Positions 32,315-41,601 are shown, counted from the stretch's first letter. The stretch: DNA of 64,000 nucleotides from an uncultured Eubacteriales bacterium (GCA_902781095.1 CACZHW010000007.1:42067-106066), one strand, 5' to 3'. Notes: a model not told the origin generated them from the letters alone. Program-made: numbers and translations.

Positions 32315-33790
32315 ATGTATCTCTCTTTGCTAACGGCAAATCTCCCTGAAATGACAGGGCGGACCTCCAAGAGGGATGTCGATATTGAAACGCTGACCGC
32401 GGATTCACGGCAGCAGTGCAAAAACGGGCTTTTTTTCTGCATCCGGGGCGCAAAAGCGGATGCACATGATTTTGCCCCACAGGCGATAGAAAACGGATGC
32501 CGCGCGCTCGTTGTCGAGCGCGCGCTTCCGCTGTCCTGCCCGCAGATTATCGTAACGGACGTGCGCGCCGCCATGGCGCGCATGGCGGCCGCTTTCTACG
32601 GACACCCGGAGAGGCGCCTCAAGCTGATCGGCATCACGGGCACGAAGGGCAAGACGACGACGACGTATCTGCTCAAGAGCATCCTGGAGCAGGCGGGAAT
32701 GGCCTGCGGCATCATCGGCACCACCGGCTGCATCGCCGGCAAGACGAAGCTGCCCAGCAAGCTGACGACGCCGGACCCGATCGAGATGTTCTCCATCCTC
32801 TCCATCATGGCCAATGCGGGGGTGGAGGTCGTCTGCATGGAGGTTTCGGCGCACGCGCTCTTCCTGCGCAAGCTGGAGGGCGTCGTTTTCGAAGCCGCGG
32901 CCTACACCAACCTCTCGCAGGACCATCTGGACTTTTTCGGCACGATGGAGAACTACTTCCAGGCGAAAAAGCTTCTTTTCCGCGACGGGATGGTGAAAAA
33001 CGCTGCACTCAACGTCGACGAGGAGACGACGGGACGGATCCTCGGCGACATCAGCTGCCCGATGCTGACCTACGGAATCAGCAGCAAGGCGGACGTCTTT
33101 GCCCGCGACATCGAGATCACGGAGAGCGGCGTTTCGTTTACGCTGAGCTTGCGGGATCTGCATTCGGCGCGGGTGCATCTGCTGCTGACGGGCATGTTCA
33201 ACGTCTACAACGCGCTGGCGGCCGCTTCGCTGTCCATGATCCTGGGCGCCTCGCTGGAGAACATCCGCAAGGGCCTGGAGAGCGTCGTCTCCGTGCCTGG
33301 CCGCGTGGAGATGCTGAAGACGGAGACGCCGTACCGGGTCATTTTGGATTACAGTCACTCGCCGGATGCGCTGGAGAACATCCTGCACACCGTGCGTGAA
33401 TTCTGCCGCGGGCGCATCATCCTGGTCTTCGGCTGCGGCGGGGACCGGGACAAGGGAAAGCGGCCGATGATGGGTGAAATCGCGGGCCGGCTGGCGGATT
33501 ATTCCATCTTAACCAGCGACAACCCGCGCTTTGAGGACCCCATGGCCATCCTTTCGGCTATCGAGGAGGGCATCCGTCCGACGGGGGCGGCGTACGAGGT
33601 CATTGAGAACCGACGCGCGGCTATCCGCCAGGCGATGGAAATGGCCGTCGGCGGGGATATCGTCGTGCTGGCCGGCAAGGGCCACGAAACCTATCAGGAC
33701 ATCCAGGGGGTCAAGCATCCGTTCGACGAAAAGGTTGTCGTCGCCGAGGTGCTGGAAGAAATCGCGGCGGAGACGGCCGCACACGAATAA
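32315..33790 (+). CDS. murE: UDP-N-acetylmuramoyl-L-alanyl-D-glutamate--2,6-diaminopimelate ligase
   Basis: Adds the third stem-peptide residue to the peptidoglycan precursor. The 491-residue protein has the N-terminal UDP-MurNAc domain, the ATP loop GITGTKGKTTTTYLL near residue 108, the central motif YTNLSQDHLDFFG, the C-terminal LDYSHSPDAL, and TSDNPRFEDP. DNPR at this position is the recognised marker for meso-diaminopimelate specificity, against L-lysine enzymes. This predicts a DAP-type wall. The ATG at 32315 is preceded by ACAGGAGGA. Confidence 0.95.
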   Translation: MYLSLLTANLPEMTGRTSKRDVDIETLTADSRQQCKNGLFFCIRGAKADAHDFAPQAIENGCRALVVERALPLSCPQIIVTDVRAAMARMAAAFYGHPERRLKLIGITGTKGKTTTTYLLKSILEQAGMACGIIGTTGCIAGKTKLPSKLTTPDPIEMFSILSIMANAGVEVVCMEVSAHALFLRKLEGVVFEAAAYTNLSQDHLDFFGTMENYFQAKKLLFRDGMVKNAALNVDEETTGRILGDISCPMLTYGISSKADVFARDIEITESGVSFTLSLRDLHSARVHLLLTGMFNVYNALAAASLSMILGASLENIRKGLESVVSVPGRVEMLKTETPYRVILDYSHSPDALENILHTVREFCRGRIILVFGCGGDRDKGKRPMMGEIAGRLADYSILTSDNPRFEDPMAILSAIEEGIRPTGAAYEVIENRRAAIRQAMEMAVGGDIVVLAGKGHETYQDIQGVKHPFDEKVVVAEVLEEIAAETAAHE

Positions 33791-33804
33791 GAGGGGATAA
33801 TCGG

Positions 33805-34776
33805 ATGATCGCGAGAATGGGCTGGGCGCTGCTGGCAGCCTTTGCGGGCGGAGCGGTGCTGGGGAAGCTGCTTTTGCCGGTTCTGTACAAGCTGAAATTC
33901 GGGCAGAATATCTACGAGCTGGCGCCGGAAGCGCACAAAAAGAAGCAGGGCACGCCGATCATGGGCGGCCTTGTCATCGCCATCGCGGCCTTCGGTTCGT
34001 CGCTCCTTTTCTTTAAGGCGGACGCCGGGGCGGCGGGGCTGCTTTTCGCCTGTTTCGTCATGGCGTTTGCCAACCTCTTGATCGGCTTTGCGGACGACAT
34101 GACGAAGATCCGCAGGGGAAAGAACGGCGGCCTTTCGCCGAAGCAGAAGCTGGCCGTGCAGACGGTGCTGGCCCTGGCTTTTTCCGTCTTTTGCAGCCGG
34201 CATCCTCTGGTCGGGACGGCAATCGAGATTCCTTTTCTCCACAGGACGCTTGACCTGGGACTCTTCTACGTCCCGCTTATGACTTTTGTCATCGTCGGCA
34301 CGACGAACAGCGCCAATCTGCTGGACGGCCTGGACGGGCTTCTTTCGTCCGTTTCGATGGTGGATTTCATCACGCTGGCCGTCCTGTGCGTCCTCGGCGG
34401 CAAGGAAAACCTGGGCGTCGGCTGCGCCGCTCTGTGCGGCGGCTGCATGGCCTTCCTGCTTTATAACGCTTATCCGGCCAGGATGTTCATGGGCGATACG
34501 GGCTCCATGTTCATCGGCGGCGCGGTTTCCTCGGCAGCGGTTCTCCTGCGGCAGCCGCTGCTGCTCGTGCTGATCGCCTTCTGGATGATGATGTCCAGCG
34601 TATCGGACCTGATTCAGTTTGCGTATTTCCGGGCGACGCACGGGAAGCGTATCTTCCGCATGGCGACGATTCACCATCATTTTGAACTGGGCGGGATGCA
34701 CGAGGCGAAGATCGTGATGATGTATCTGGTCACCACGGTGGCGCTGTGTGTGCTCTCGCTGCTCGGCGCGGCATAA
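33805..34776 (+). CDS. mraY: Phospho-MurNAc-pentapeptide transferase
   Basis: The membrane enzyme that makes lipid I from UDP-MurNAc-pentapeptide and undecaprenyl phosphate. The 323-residue protein has about ten membrane segments and the active-site loops FADDMTKIRR (catalytic Asp pair), SPKQKL, NSANLLDGLDGL, FMGDTGSMF and the C-terminal HHHFELGGMHEAKIV. It is at the short end of the family. It lies between murE and murD in the expected order. Confidence 0.96.
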   Translation: MIARMGWALLAAFAGGAVLGKLLLPVLYKLKFGQNIYELAPEAHKKKQGTPIMGGLVIAIAAFGSSLLFFKADAGAAGLLFACFVMAFANLLIGFADDMTKIRRGKNGGLSPKQKLAVQTVLALAFSVFCSRHPLVGTAIEIPFLHRTLDLGLFYVPLMTFVIVGTTNSANLLDGLDGLLSSVSMVDFITLAVLCVLGGKENLGVGCAALCGGCMAFLLYNAYPARMFMGDTGSMFIGGAVSSAAVLLRQPLLLVLIAFWMMMSSVSDLIQFAYFRATHGKRIFRMATIHHHFELGGMHEAKIVMMYLVTTVALCVLSLLGAA

Positions 34777-34789
34777 GGGGGTTCGGTCA

Positions 34790-36151
34790 ATGGACGTAAA
34801 AGGGAAAAGGATACTGGTCTGCGGTTTGGCGCGCAGCGGCTTGGCCGCCGCGCGTCTGCTTGCGCAATCGGGCGCGTGTGTGACGGCATACGACGCCAAG
34901 GACGAGGGGAGCCTGACGGGGGATTTTGACGCGCTGCGCGCGCTGGGCTGCAGGCTCGTCTTCGGCGGAGACCCGCTGGAACTGGAAGCGGGAATGGATC
35001 TGATCGTCATCAGCCCGGGCATCCCCTGGAAGGCGCCGCTGGTGCAGGCGGCGCTCTCCAATGACATCGAGGTCATCGGCGAACTGGAACTGGGCGCGCG
35101 GCTGACCCGGGGCCGGCTCGTCGCCATCACGGGGACCAACGGCAAGACGACGACGACGACGCTGACGGGCGAGTTCTTCCGCTCCACGGGCAAAACGACG
35201 CACGTGGTCGGCAACATCGGATACCCGATCACGGAGACGGCCGGGATCAGCCGCCCGGACGACGTGACGGTCGCCGAGGTCAGCTCCTATCAGTGCGAGT
35301 CGGTCTCGACCTTTCACCCGGACGTTGCCGCCTGCCTGAACATCACGGAGGATCACCTGGCCCGGCACGGGACGATGGAAGAGTACGTGCGCATGAAGCG
35401 GCGCATCTTCCTTCAGCAGACGCCGCGGGACGTCGCGGTCTTCAATTACGACGACGAGACCTGCCGCCGGATGGCCGAGGGTCTCCGGGCGCATGTCGCG
35501 TGGTTCTCCAGAAAGACGCGCGTGCCGTACGGCGCCTATGCGGAGGACGGGGTCGTCTATCTGGCGCTTGAGCAGACACATGCGGTTTGCCGCTGCGACG
35601 AAATCCGGATTCCGGGCAGCCACAATCTGGAAAACGCGCTGGCGGCGGTCGCCATCGCCGGGGCGCTCGGCGTCCCGTGCGAGAACATGCGCGAGGTGCT
35701 ATCAACTTTTCCGGGCGTGGAACACCGCATTGAAACCGTGCGCGAGCTGGACGGCGTCACCTGGATCAACGATTCCAAGGGGACCAACGTGGACTCGACC
35801 CTGAAGGCGATCGACACGATGACCCGCCCGACGGTGCTGATCCTGGGCGGCAGCGACAAGAAGGTGTCCTTCGACAAGCTGGCCGAGGCGGTCGCCGGAA
35901 GCGGCCTGATCCGCCACTGCGTCCTCATCGGGGATACGGCGGGGCAGATCCGTGCGGCGCTGGAGAAAGCGGGTTATACCGACTTTGAGATGGCCGGATA
36001 CGACTTTGACGCCTGCCTCGCCCGCTGCCGCAGCCTGGCCGTTCCCGGCGGCTGCGTGTTGCTCTCGCCGGCCTGTGCGAGCTTCGACATGTTCCGCGAT
36101 TACGAGGACCGCGGAAGGATCTTCAAGAAAAAGGTTCTGGCGCTGACATGA
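34790..36151 (+). CDS. murD: UDP-N-acetylmuramoylalanine--D-glutamate ligase
   Basis: Adds D-Glu to UDP-MurNAc-L-Ala. The 453-residue protein starts MDVKGKRILVCGLARSGLAA, a Rossmann-like UDP-binding domain. It has the ATP loop GTNGKTTTTTL near 116-126, LNITEDHLARHGTMEEY, and the C-terminal NDSKGTNVDSTLKAI and ILGGSDKK. The ATG at 34790 has AAGGGGG upstream. The ftsW and murG genes that usually follow murD are missing; ftsQ overlaps its stop instead (ATGA). Confidence 0.96.
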   Translation: MDVKGKRILVCGLARSGLAAARLLAQSGACVTAYDAKDEGSLTGDFDALRALGCRLVFGGDPLELEAGMDLIVISPGIPWKAPLVQAALSNDIEVIGELELGARLTRGRLVAITGTNGKTTTTTLTGEFFRSTGKTTHVVGNIGYPITETAGISRPDDVTVAEVSSYQCESVSTFHPDVAACLNITEDHLARHGTMEEYVRMKRRIFLQQTPRDVAVFNYDDETCRRMAEGLRAHVAWFSRKTRVPYGAYAEDGVVYLALEQTHAVCRCDEIRIPGSHNLENALAAVAIAGALGVPCENMREVLSTFPGVEHRIETVRELDGVTWINDSKGTNVDSTLKAIDTMTRPTVLILGGSDKKVSFDKLAEAVAGSGLIRHCVLIGDTAGQIRAALEKAGYTDFEMAGYDFDACLARCRSLAVPGGCVLLSPACASFDMFRDYEDRGRIFKKKVLALT

Positions 36152-36987
36152 AAAAGAAGCAGCGCGCGATGAAAAAGCGGAAGCGGCGGCAGGGCCGGAT
36201 CTGGTTTCCGGCGCTCGTGGTCTTTCTGGGGCTGGCGGGCGCGGCGCTTCTGCGCTACGGAATCGTGGTGCGGAGCATCCAGGTCGTGGGCAACCGCAAC
36301 ATCCCGAAGGAAGAGATCATCGAGCTGAGCGGGGTGCACCCGGGCGACAGCTATCCGCTGCTTTCGACGGCACAGCTCCGCCGACGGCTGGAGACCAACC
36401 GCTACATCGAATACCTCGGCCGGGAGTACAACTACAAAGGGACGCTGACGCTGAAGATTCACGAGCGGACGGGCATGGGGACGGTCAACGTGCTCGGCCT
36501 CTACTATGTCCTGGACGACACCGGCATGATCCTGGAGTGTACCGGGCTGGAGCGTGCGGAGGGCATTTCGGGACCGGCGATCAACGGGCTGCGCATCAAC
36601 GAAGGGTTCCGGATGGCCATCGGGGAAACGCTGCCGGTGCGGGACAGCTACCAGCTGGAGCAGATGAAAAGCGTGCTCAAAGCGCTCTACGAGGCCAACA
36701 TGCTGGCGCGCGTGACGGAACTGAACGTGCAGCAGTCGGACAACATCTACCTGATGACGCGCGAAGGGGCGCGGATCATCCTGGGAGACGACAGCAACCT
36801 GATGATCAAGCTGCTGATTGCGCGGGAAGTCCTCTCCATCCGGAAGGAACAGGGCGGCCTCTACGGCTCCCGCATCGACGTCTCCAGCGGCAGCGACGCG
36901 CACTTCATCCCGGACGTATTGCCGACGATGACGCCGACGCCGACCGCGACGCCGACGGTTGCCCCGGAAGAAACGCCGAAAAAATGA
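36148..36987 (+). CDS. ftsQ: Cell division protein FtsQ/DivIB
   Basis: A 279-residue bitopic divisome protein. It has a very basic cytoplasmic start (MKKKQRAMKKRKRRQGR), a single membrane segment (about 19-36), a POTRA domain (about 40-115: IRSIQVVGNRNIPKEEIIEL and the LRRRLETNRYIEY segment), and a beta domain to about 255. A Thr/Pro-rich tail (TPTPTATPT) ends the protein. DivIB/FtsQ stabilises the FtsL-FtsB-synthase complex at midcell. Its start overlaps murD by four bases. The tail beyond the beta domain is a lineage feature of unclear use. Confidence 0.87.
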   Translation: MKKKQRAMKKRKRRQGRIWFPALVVFLGLAGAALLRYGIVVRSIQVVGNRNIPKEEIIELSGVHPGDSYPLLSTAQLRRRLETNRYIEYLGREYNYKGTLTLKIHERTGMGTVNVLGLYYVLDDTGMILECTGLERAEGISGPAINGLRINEGFRMAIGETLPVRDSYQLEQMKSVLKALYEANMLARVTELNVQQSDNIYLMTREGARIILGDDSNLMIKLLIAREVLSIRKEQGGLYGSRIDVSSGSDAHFIPDVLPTMTPTPTATPTVAPEETPKK

Positions 36988-37026
36988 AAGCATATCACAA
37001 GGAATACAAAAATTTATGTTGAAACC

Positions 37027-37055
37027 TTGCAAGCAGGGAGAATATGGTTTACAAT
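37027..37055 (+). promoter_or_regulatory. Sigma-A promoter upstream of the ftsA-like gene
   Basis: TTGCAA (37027-37032), 17-bp spacer, TACAAT (37050-37055) in the AT-rich 148-base gap between ftsQ and the ftsA-like gene, giving ftsA-ftsZ their own transcription. Confidence 0.7.
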
Positions 37056-37135
37056 AATTTTGTATTGGCTGAAAAGATGAGTATTAACTGACAGACAGGT
37101 TGACAATACGCAGCAAGACGGGAGAATGATGAGCG

Positions 37136-38314
37136 ATGGCTAACAAACCAACTGCAATTCTGGATTTCGGGACTTCGAAAATCCTCGCGCTGATGGCGGA
37201 GGAGATTTCCGGTCAGAAACTGACCATCACCTCCGTCGGGATGGCCCAGTATGACGGATACATGAACGGCGCCTGGAACGAGCCCGATAAAGTGACGGAC
37301 GCGATCGCGGCAGCGATCGGCGCCATGGAAGAGAAAGTTTCCGCGCATGTGCGCAGGATTTATGTCGGTGTGCCCGGCGAGTTTGTGCGTATCTACGTCA
37401 TCGAGGCAAAGGTCTCCCTGCAGGGGGCGGATCCCAAGGTCACGAGCGAGGACGTGGAAAAGCTCCAGGCGCAGGCGACCGAGATGCTGGACAAACCTTC
37501 CGGCGCCATCATTCACCGCTCCCCGGCCTGGTTCAGGATCGACGACGGCCCCAAGACGCTGGAACCCGTCGACCAGAAGGGCTCCACGCTCGAGGGCATG
37601 ATCAGCTTCGTGGTGGCCGATCAGTTTTTCATCAGCGACGTGTCCAAGCGGCTGCGCCAAATCGGCATTGAGGCGAGCGGCTTCTTCTCCTCCTCCGTGG
37701 GCGAGGCGATCCAGTTGATCCCCTTCGAGGAGCGCGACAAGACGGCCGTGCTGGTGGACGTGGGCTACCTGTCCACCGAGGTGATGACGGTCGAAGGCGA
37801 CGCGGTGATCTGGCAGAAGGTGCTCCCCATCGGCGGCGCGCACATCACATTGGATCTCACCTACGGCTTCCACAAGCCCTTCGAACTCTGCGAGAAGGTG
37901 AAGCGCGCTTACAGCTTCACGGATACGAAGACACGCGGCATCGAGGTGGAGACGGAGGACGGCAAGAGCGAGACGTTCGAGGGCGAGAAGGTCAGCATGA
38001 TCGTCGAGGCCCGCGTGGACGAGATCCTGGAGATGATCGAGGACGCCATCGAGCGCAGCGGCATCCGCCTGGGGCGCGATTCCGTCTACTACTTCACGGG
38101 CGGCGGCCTGATGCCGATGAAAGACGCGCGCATCTATATCACCGACAAGCTGAACCACAACGTGCGCGAGGGGAAGGCGAAGATTGACAAGCTGAAACCC
38201 ACGCAGATCTACACAAGCGGCAGCGGGCTGCTGGAGCTGGTCTTCAATGCACTGGACATGGAGTCGGAGGACGAGGGCTTCTTCGGAAAGATCAAGCGGC
38301 TGTTTGGAAGATAA
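37136..38314 (+). CDS. ftsA: FtsA-like actin-fold division protein
   Basis: A 392-residue actin-superfamily protein that would tether FtsZ to the membrane. The phosphate-1 loop LDFGTSKILALMAEE is at the start, and an inserted SHS2-like domain lies at about 85-170 (RRIYVGVPGEFVRIYVIEA). VDVGYLSTEVMTVEGD (phosphate 2) and YYFTGGGLMPMKDARIYI (adenosine loop) follow. The end EDEGFFGKIKRLFGR is an amphipathic membrane-targeting helix like that of FtsA. It lies 44 bases upstream of ftsZ. Similarity to PilM/MreB-type ATPases means the name rests partly on context. Confidence 0.82.
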   Translation: MANKPTAILDFGTSKILALMAEEISGQKLTITSVGMAQYDGYMNGAWNEPDKVTDAIAAAIGAMEEKVSAHVRRIYVGVPGEFVRIYVIEAKVSLQGADPKVTSEDVEKLQAQATEMLDKPSGAIIHRSPAWFRIDDGPKTLEPVDQKGSTLEGMISFVVADQFFISDVSKRLRQIGIEASGFFSSSVGEAIQLIPFEERDKTAVLVDVGYLSTEVMTVEGDAVIWQKVLPIGGAHITLDLTYGFHKPFELCEKVKRAYSFTDTKTRGIEVETEDGKSETFEGEKVSMIVEARVDEILEMIEDAIERSGIRLGRDSVYYFTGGGLMPMKDARIYITDKLNHNVREGKAKIDKLKPTQIYTSGSGLLELVFNALDMESEDEGFFGKIKRLFGR

Positions 38315-38358
38315 AGGGCCGTTGGGGCTCTCAGGTGTAAATTAAGGAGGACAAATCT

Positions 38359-39642
38359 GTGTTTGAAATGGAAATGGACGAGCGTCCGGCGGCTTCCATC
38401 AAGGTAGTGGGCTGCGGTGGCGGCGGCGGAAACGCGCTGAACCGCATGATCGACTGCGGCGTCAGCGGCGTGGATTTCATCGCCGTCAATACGGACGTGC
38501 AGGCGCTGCGCACCAGCAAGGCGGCCACCCTGATCCAGATCGGCGAGAAGCTGACCAAGGGCCTGGGCGCGGGCGCTACGCCGGAGATCGGCAAGAAAGC
38601 GGCGGAGGAAAGCCGCGAGGAGATTGCCGGCGCGCTCAAGGGCGCGGATATGGTGTTCGTGACAGCCGGCATGGGCGGCGGCACCGGAACGGGCGCTGCG
38701 CCCGTCGTGGCCGAAATCGCGCGCGACATGGGCATACTGACCATCGCGGTGGTCACCAAGCCGTTTGCCTTCGAGGGAAAGACGCGCATGCGCAAGGCGG
38801 AGTCCGGCATCGACGAGCTGAAGCAGCGCGTGGATACGCTGGTCGTAATCCCCAATGAGAAACTGATGCAGGTTTGCCCCAAGGGCACGTCCTTCAAGGC
38901 GGCTTTCATGTTTGCGGATGACGTACTGCGCCAGGGCATCCAGGGCATTTCCGATTTGATCTCCCAGACGGGCATCATCAACCTGGACTTTGCCGACGTG
39001 AAGGCGGTTATGGAATCCGGCGGCATGGCGCACCTGGGCATCGGTGTGGGCAAGGGCGAGAAGGCCATGGCCGACGCGGCGCAGAACGCCATCGCGTCCC
39101 CGATGCTGGAGACCACCATCGACGGCGCGCGCGCGGTGCTCATCAACGTGACATGCAACCCGGACTGCAGCATCGTGGACATCAACGACGCCGTCGAGAT
39201 GATCACCGCCGCCGCGGACAGCGAGGCGAACATCATCTTCGGCGCGAGCCTGGACGAGAGCCTGGGCGACGAGGTGCGCATCACCGTGATCGCGACCGGC
39301 TTTGAAAAAGAGCCGTTCCCGCCGCGCTCCAGCAGCATCGACCGGCCGGCGACGCTGCCTTCCCAGGCGCCGTATGTGCCGCAGAGCTTCGCAGGCTCTT
39401 ATCAGAGCGCGGGAACGCGCAGCTACGGGCGGTATGATTCCGCCTTCCAGTCCGGCACCTACGGCCAGACGGCCGGCAGCGCCGGCGAGCCGAGCGTTCC
39501 TTCGTTCGTGAACGAGAACACGCAGCGCACGTCTCCGTTTGCGGAGAGCGGCGCGGCCGCTGCCCCCGCGCAGGAAGCGGACGACAGCCGTTCCACCCGG
39601 AGCTTCATGGACGATGTGCCCGCGTATATCCGTCGCAAGTAA
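38359..39642 (+). CDS. ftsZ: Cell division protein FtsZ
   Basis: The tubulin-like GTPase that builds the Z ring. The 427-residue protein has the N-terminal [14 protein letters not shown], the tubulin signature [14 protein letters not shown] near 102-115, and the T7 loop [12 protein letters not shown] variable linker (about 320-410) precedes the conserved end [12 protein letters not shown] that binds FtsA-type partners. The start is GTG 38359 with AAGGAGG (38345-38351) at 7 bases. A strong terminator follows at 39647. Confidence 0.98.
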   Translation: MFEMEMDERPAASIKVVGCGGGGGNALNRMIDCGVSGVDFIAVNTDVQALRTSKAATLIQIGEKLTKGLGAGATPEIGKKAAEESREEIAGALKGADMVFVTAGMGGGTGTGAAPVVAEIARDMGILTIAVVTKPFAFEGKTRMRKAESGIDELKQRVDTLVVIPNEKLMQVCPKGTSFKAAFMFADDVLRQGIQGISDLISQTGIINLDFADVKAVMESGGMAHLGIGVGKGEKAMADAAQNAIASPMLETTIDGARAVLINVTCNPDCSIVDINDAVEMITAAADSEANIIFGASLDESLGDEVRITVIATGFEKEPFPPRSSSIDRPATLPSQAPYVPQSFAGSYQSAGTRSYGRYDSAFQSGTYGQTAGSAGEPSVPSFVNENTQRTSPFAESGAAAAPAQEADDSRSTRSFMDDVPAYIRRK

Positions 39643-39646
39643 TGAT

Positions 39647-39672
39647 AAAGGACGCCGTATGGCGTCCTTTTT
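39647..39672 (+). terminator. Rho-independent terminator after ftsZ
   Basis: A 10-bp stem AAAGGACGCC/GGCGTCCTTT with a GTAT loop and following T residues ends the division cluster. Confidence 0.9.
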
Positions 39673-39687
39673 GGCCGGAGGCAGAAG

Positions 39688-39999
39688 ATGGAGATCACAG
39701 CGAGGCTGAAAGCGCTGCTCAGAGAGCGGGAGTGGACGGTGGCCAGGCTGGCCAAGGAATCCGGACTGCCGGAATCGACGATCCGCAGCCTGATGAGCCG
39801 GAACGCGGAACCGACGCTCAAGACGCTGGAGGCCATCTGCGCAGGCATGCGCATCACACCGGAACAGTTCTTTAACAACACCAGCGATATCGGACTGAGG
39901 GAGGAGGAGCGTCGGCTCCTGTTCCAATGGGCCTGTCTGCGGGAGAGCGATAAAGAGCTGGTATACGCGCTGATCGAATCTCTTTCCGAAAAGGGATAA
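39688..39999 (+). CDS. Small XRE-family HTH transcriptional regulator
   Basis: A 103-residue protein whose first 65 residues form a Cro/CI-type helix-turn-helix: RLKALLREREWTVARLAKES, then SGLPESTIRSLMSRNAEPTLKTLEAI with the recognition helix at about 28-38. The C-terminal 35 residues are charged and helical (REEERRLLFQWACLRESDKE), a possible dimer interface. The ATG at 39688 lies 15 bases after the ftsZ terminator hairpin, so expression probably depends on read-through or a promoter inside ftsZ. It converges on the exported-protein gene across a shared terminator. The target is unknown. Confidence 0.8.
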   Translation: MEITARLKALLREREWTVARLAKESGLPESTIRSLMSRNAEPTLKTLEAICAGMRITPEQFFNNTSDIGLREEERRLLFQWACLRESDKELVYALIESLSEKG

Positions 40000-40000
40000 A

Positions 40001-40031
40001 GAAAACGCCCGGTGACAAACCGGGCGTTTTC
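40001..40031. terminator. Bidirectional terminator between convergent genes
   Basis: A 13-bp perfect stem GAAAACGCCCGGT/ACCGGGCGTTTTC with an A-tract on one arm and a T-tract on the other serves the HTH gene (+) and the exported-protein gene (-). Confidence 0.9.
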
Positions 40032-40045
40032 AGTTGAACGGTTTT

Positions 40046-40765
40046 TTACAGGAATTTGAAGGAAGAGCGGACCTTGCGGAACGCGTGCTCGTAATACGCA
40101 TACCATTCGCGCGGCGCGGTGATGCGGATCTGATAGAGGGCGTTGCCCTGCGCGACGATCATGATCCGGCCGTTCATGCGGTAGGTGTGGTCGCCCTCGG
40201 TGAACTCCGCTTTGTAGTAGCAGTAGGCGCCGTTCGCTTTGCCGATGGAGGCGGAGGCGATGTTGCCGGGGGTGAAGGCGGTGAAGCTGCCGGAGAGCGT
40301 ATCCAGCGTCGTTTCCAGGTAAGCGCGGGCGTCCGCTGCCGTCTGGCTGAGGCCGCGGTTGACCTTTTCCACGGTGAGCCGCGTCTGGTAGCCGTTGTCG
40401 TCCATCATCTCACCCTTCGGCTCCACGTACTGGACGGTGGTGTCGTGGTTGGTGTTGGGGTTGAGCATCCACGTATACGGGATGGAGAAGGAGACGCCCA
40501 TCGTTTCGTTGCGGTATTCTTCATAGATGAAGTTGGGCGTGGGCGCAGGCGTCGGCGTCGGCATGTCGATGGGGTCGATCGCGACCGGGGTGGCAGCCGC
40601 GTTGCTCACCGTCGTCTGTGAGAAATCGAATGAGGCGGATGCGCCGGCGCTCTGTTCCTGTGTGGTTGGGGCGAAAACGGTGCTGTTTTCGGAAGGAAGA
40701 GACTCCGCGCACGCTGCAGCGCAGAACAGGGCGGCAAGCAGGAAAAGGACGGTCAATCGTTTCAT
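40046..40765 (-). CDS. Exported PsbP-like protein of unknown function
   Basis: A 239-residue protein with a signal peptide MKRLTVLFLLAALFCAAACAE. The Cys in AAAC could be lipidated (a non-standard lipobox with Ala at -3), or cleavage could follow ACA. A Ser/Thr/Pro-rich spacer with TPTPAPTP (about 65-80) leads to a globular domain (about 85-239). It starts YEEYRNETMGVSFSIPYTW, a pattern seen in PsbP/DUF1795-like surface domains. I cannot give a ligand. I start at the ATG whose A is base 40765 because GGAGG sits 6 bases upstream; the ATG at 40780 would add five residues. It has its own strong promoter and shares a terminator. Confidence 0.7.
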   Translation of the reverse strand: MKRLTVLFLLAALFCAAACAESLPSENSTVFAPTTQEQSAGASASFDFSQTTVSNAAATPVAIDPIDMPTPTPAPTPNFIYEEYRNETMGVSFSIPYTWMLNPNTNHDTTVQYVEPKGEMMDDNGYQTRLTVEKVNRGLSQTAADARAYLETTLDTLSGSFTAFTPGNIASASIGKANGAYCYYKAEFTEGDHTYRMNGRIMIVAQGNALYQIRITAPREWYAYYEHAFRKVRSSFKFL

Positions 40766-40822
40766 AAAAGGCCTCCGCATGGGATTATTTCAGCGCAGGA
40801 CAGCGCATAATCTGTCAGACTC

Positions 40823-40851
40823 AGTATAACAGCGTGATCCTGAAAAGTCAA
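40823..40851 (-). promoter_or_regulatory. Strong sigma-A promoter for the exported protein
   Basis: Read on the - strand: TTGACT (40851-40846), 17-bp spacer, TATACT (40828-40823) with an extended TG-T before it, about 58 bases upstream of the start codon. Confidence 0.85.
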
Positions 40852-40881
40852 TCACGGTCAGCAGACCGGAAAGGAAAGCGA

Positions 40882-41580
40882 ATGGAAATCAAATCAGCAC
40901 AAGGGGCCGGCGCCCTGCTGAAGCCGGTAAGGGGACTCATCTTTGACCTGGACGGGACGCTTGCAGATACGGAGGGGCTCTACCAGCGCTTCTGGCTGGA
41001 AGCCGCCAACAGCCTGGGGTACCCGATGCAAAGGCGCCACACGCTTATGATCCGCTCCATGGCGGCGTCCGTCGCCGGGCCGCTGATGCGCAGGGAGGTG
41101 TGCCCGGATTTCGACTACGAAGCGGTACGCGACCGGCGCAGGGTGATCATGGCGGAGTGGATTGACGCACACGGCGTACAGCCCAAGCCGGGGGCGCCCG
41201 AAATCCTGCGGTATGCGGCAGAGCACGGGATTCCCGCCGCGCTGGCCACGACGACCCCGCAGGAAAGGGTGCACAGGGTCCTGGGGCTGCTGGGGCTGGA
41301 GGGGATGTTCGCGGCCATCGTAAGCGGCGATATGATCGAGCACGGAAAACCCGCACCGGACATCTACCTGCTGGCGGCAAAGCGCCTCGGCGTCGCACCG
41401 GAGGACGCCGTGGGCGTGGAGGATTCCCCGACCGGCGTACGCGCCTGCCACGCGGCCGGTCTGTATACGGTGCTGATCCCGGACCAGGACGAGCCGGATG
41501 CGGAAACCGCGGCGCTCTGCGATGCGGTGCTGCCCTCACTCTTCGCGCTGAAGGAGCTGCTGACGTACGCCGGGTCCTGA
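40882..41580 (+). CDS. HAD-superfamily phosphatase/phosphoglucomutase-like protein
   Basis: A 232-residue haloacid-dehalogenase hydrolase of the beta-phosphoglucomutase/phosphatase subfamily (cap type 1). Motif I is FDLDGTLADTE (nucleophile Asp and general acid Asp), motif II is the Thr in LATTTPQ, and motif III/IV are KPAPDIYLLAAKRL and VGVEDSPTGVRA. The substrate is not predictable. The ATG at 40882 follows AAAGGAAAG; a frame opening at 40834 lacks a ribosome site. It is divergent from the exported-protein gene. Confidence 0.88.
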   Translation: MEIKSAQGAGALLKPVRGLIFDLDGTLADTEGLYQRFWLEAANSLGYPMQRRHTLMIRSMAASVAGPLMRREVCPDFDYEAVRDRRRVIMAEWIDAHGVQPKPGAPEILRYAAEHGIPAALATTTPQERVHRVLGLLGLEGMFAAIVSGDMIEHGKPAPDIYLLAAKRLGVAPEDAVGVEDSPTGVRACHAAGLYTVLIPDQDEPDAETAALCDAVLPSLFALKELLTYAGS

Positions 41581-41601
41581 AGGTCCCGGCTCCGGCGGTG
41601 G

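Noticed and set aside
37100..37105. A TTGACA box before the ftsA-like gene
   Set aside because: No acceptable -10 follows at 16-18 bp; the TTGCAA/TACAAT pair upstream is better.
40034..40621. A 195-codon + strand frame between the HTH and HAD genes
   Set aside because: It is the antisense of the exported protein gene, which has a signal peptide, promoter and terminator on the - strand.
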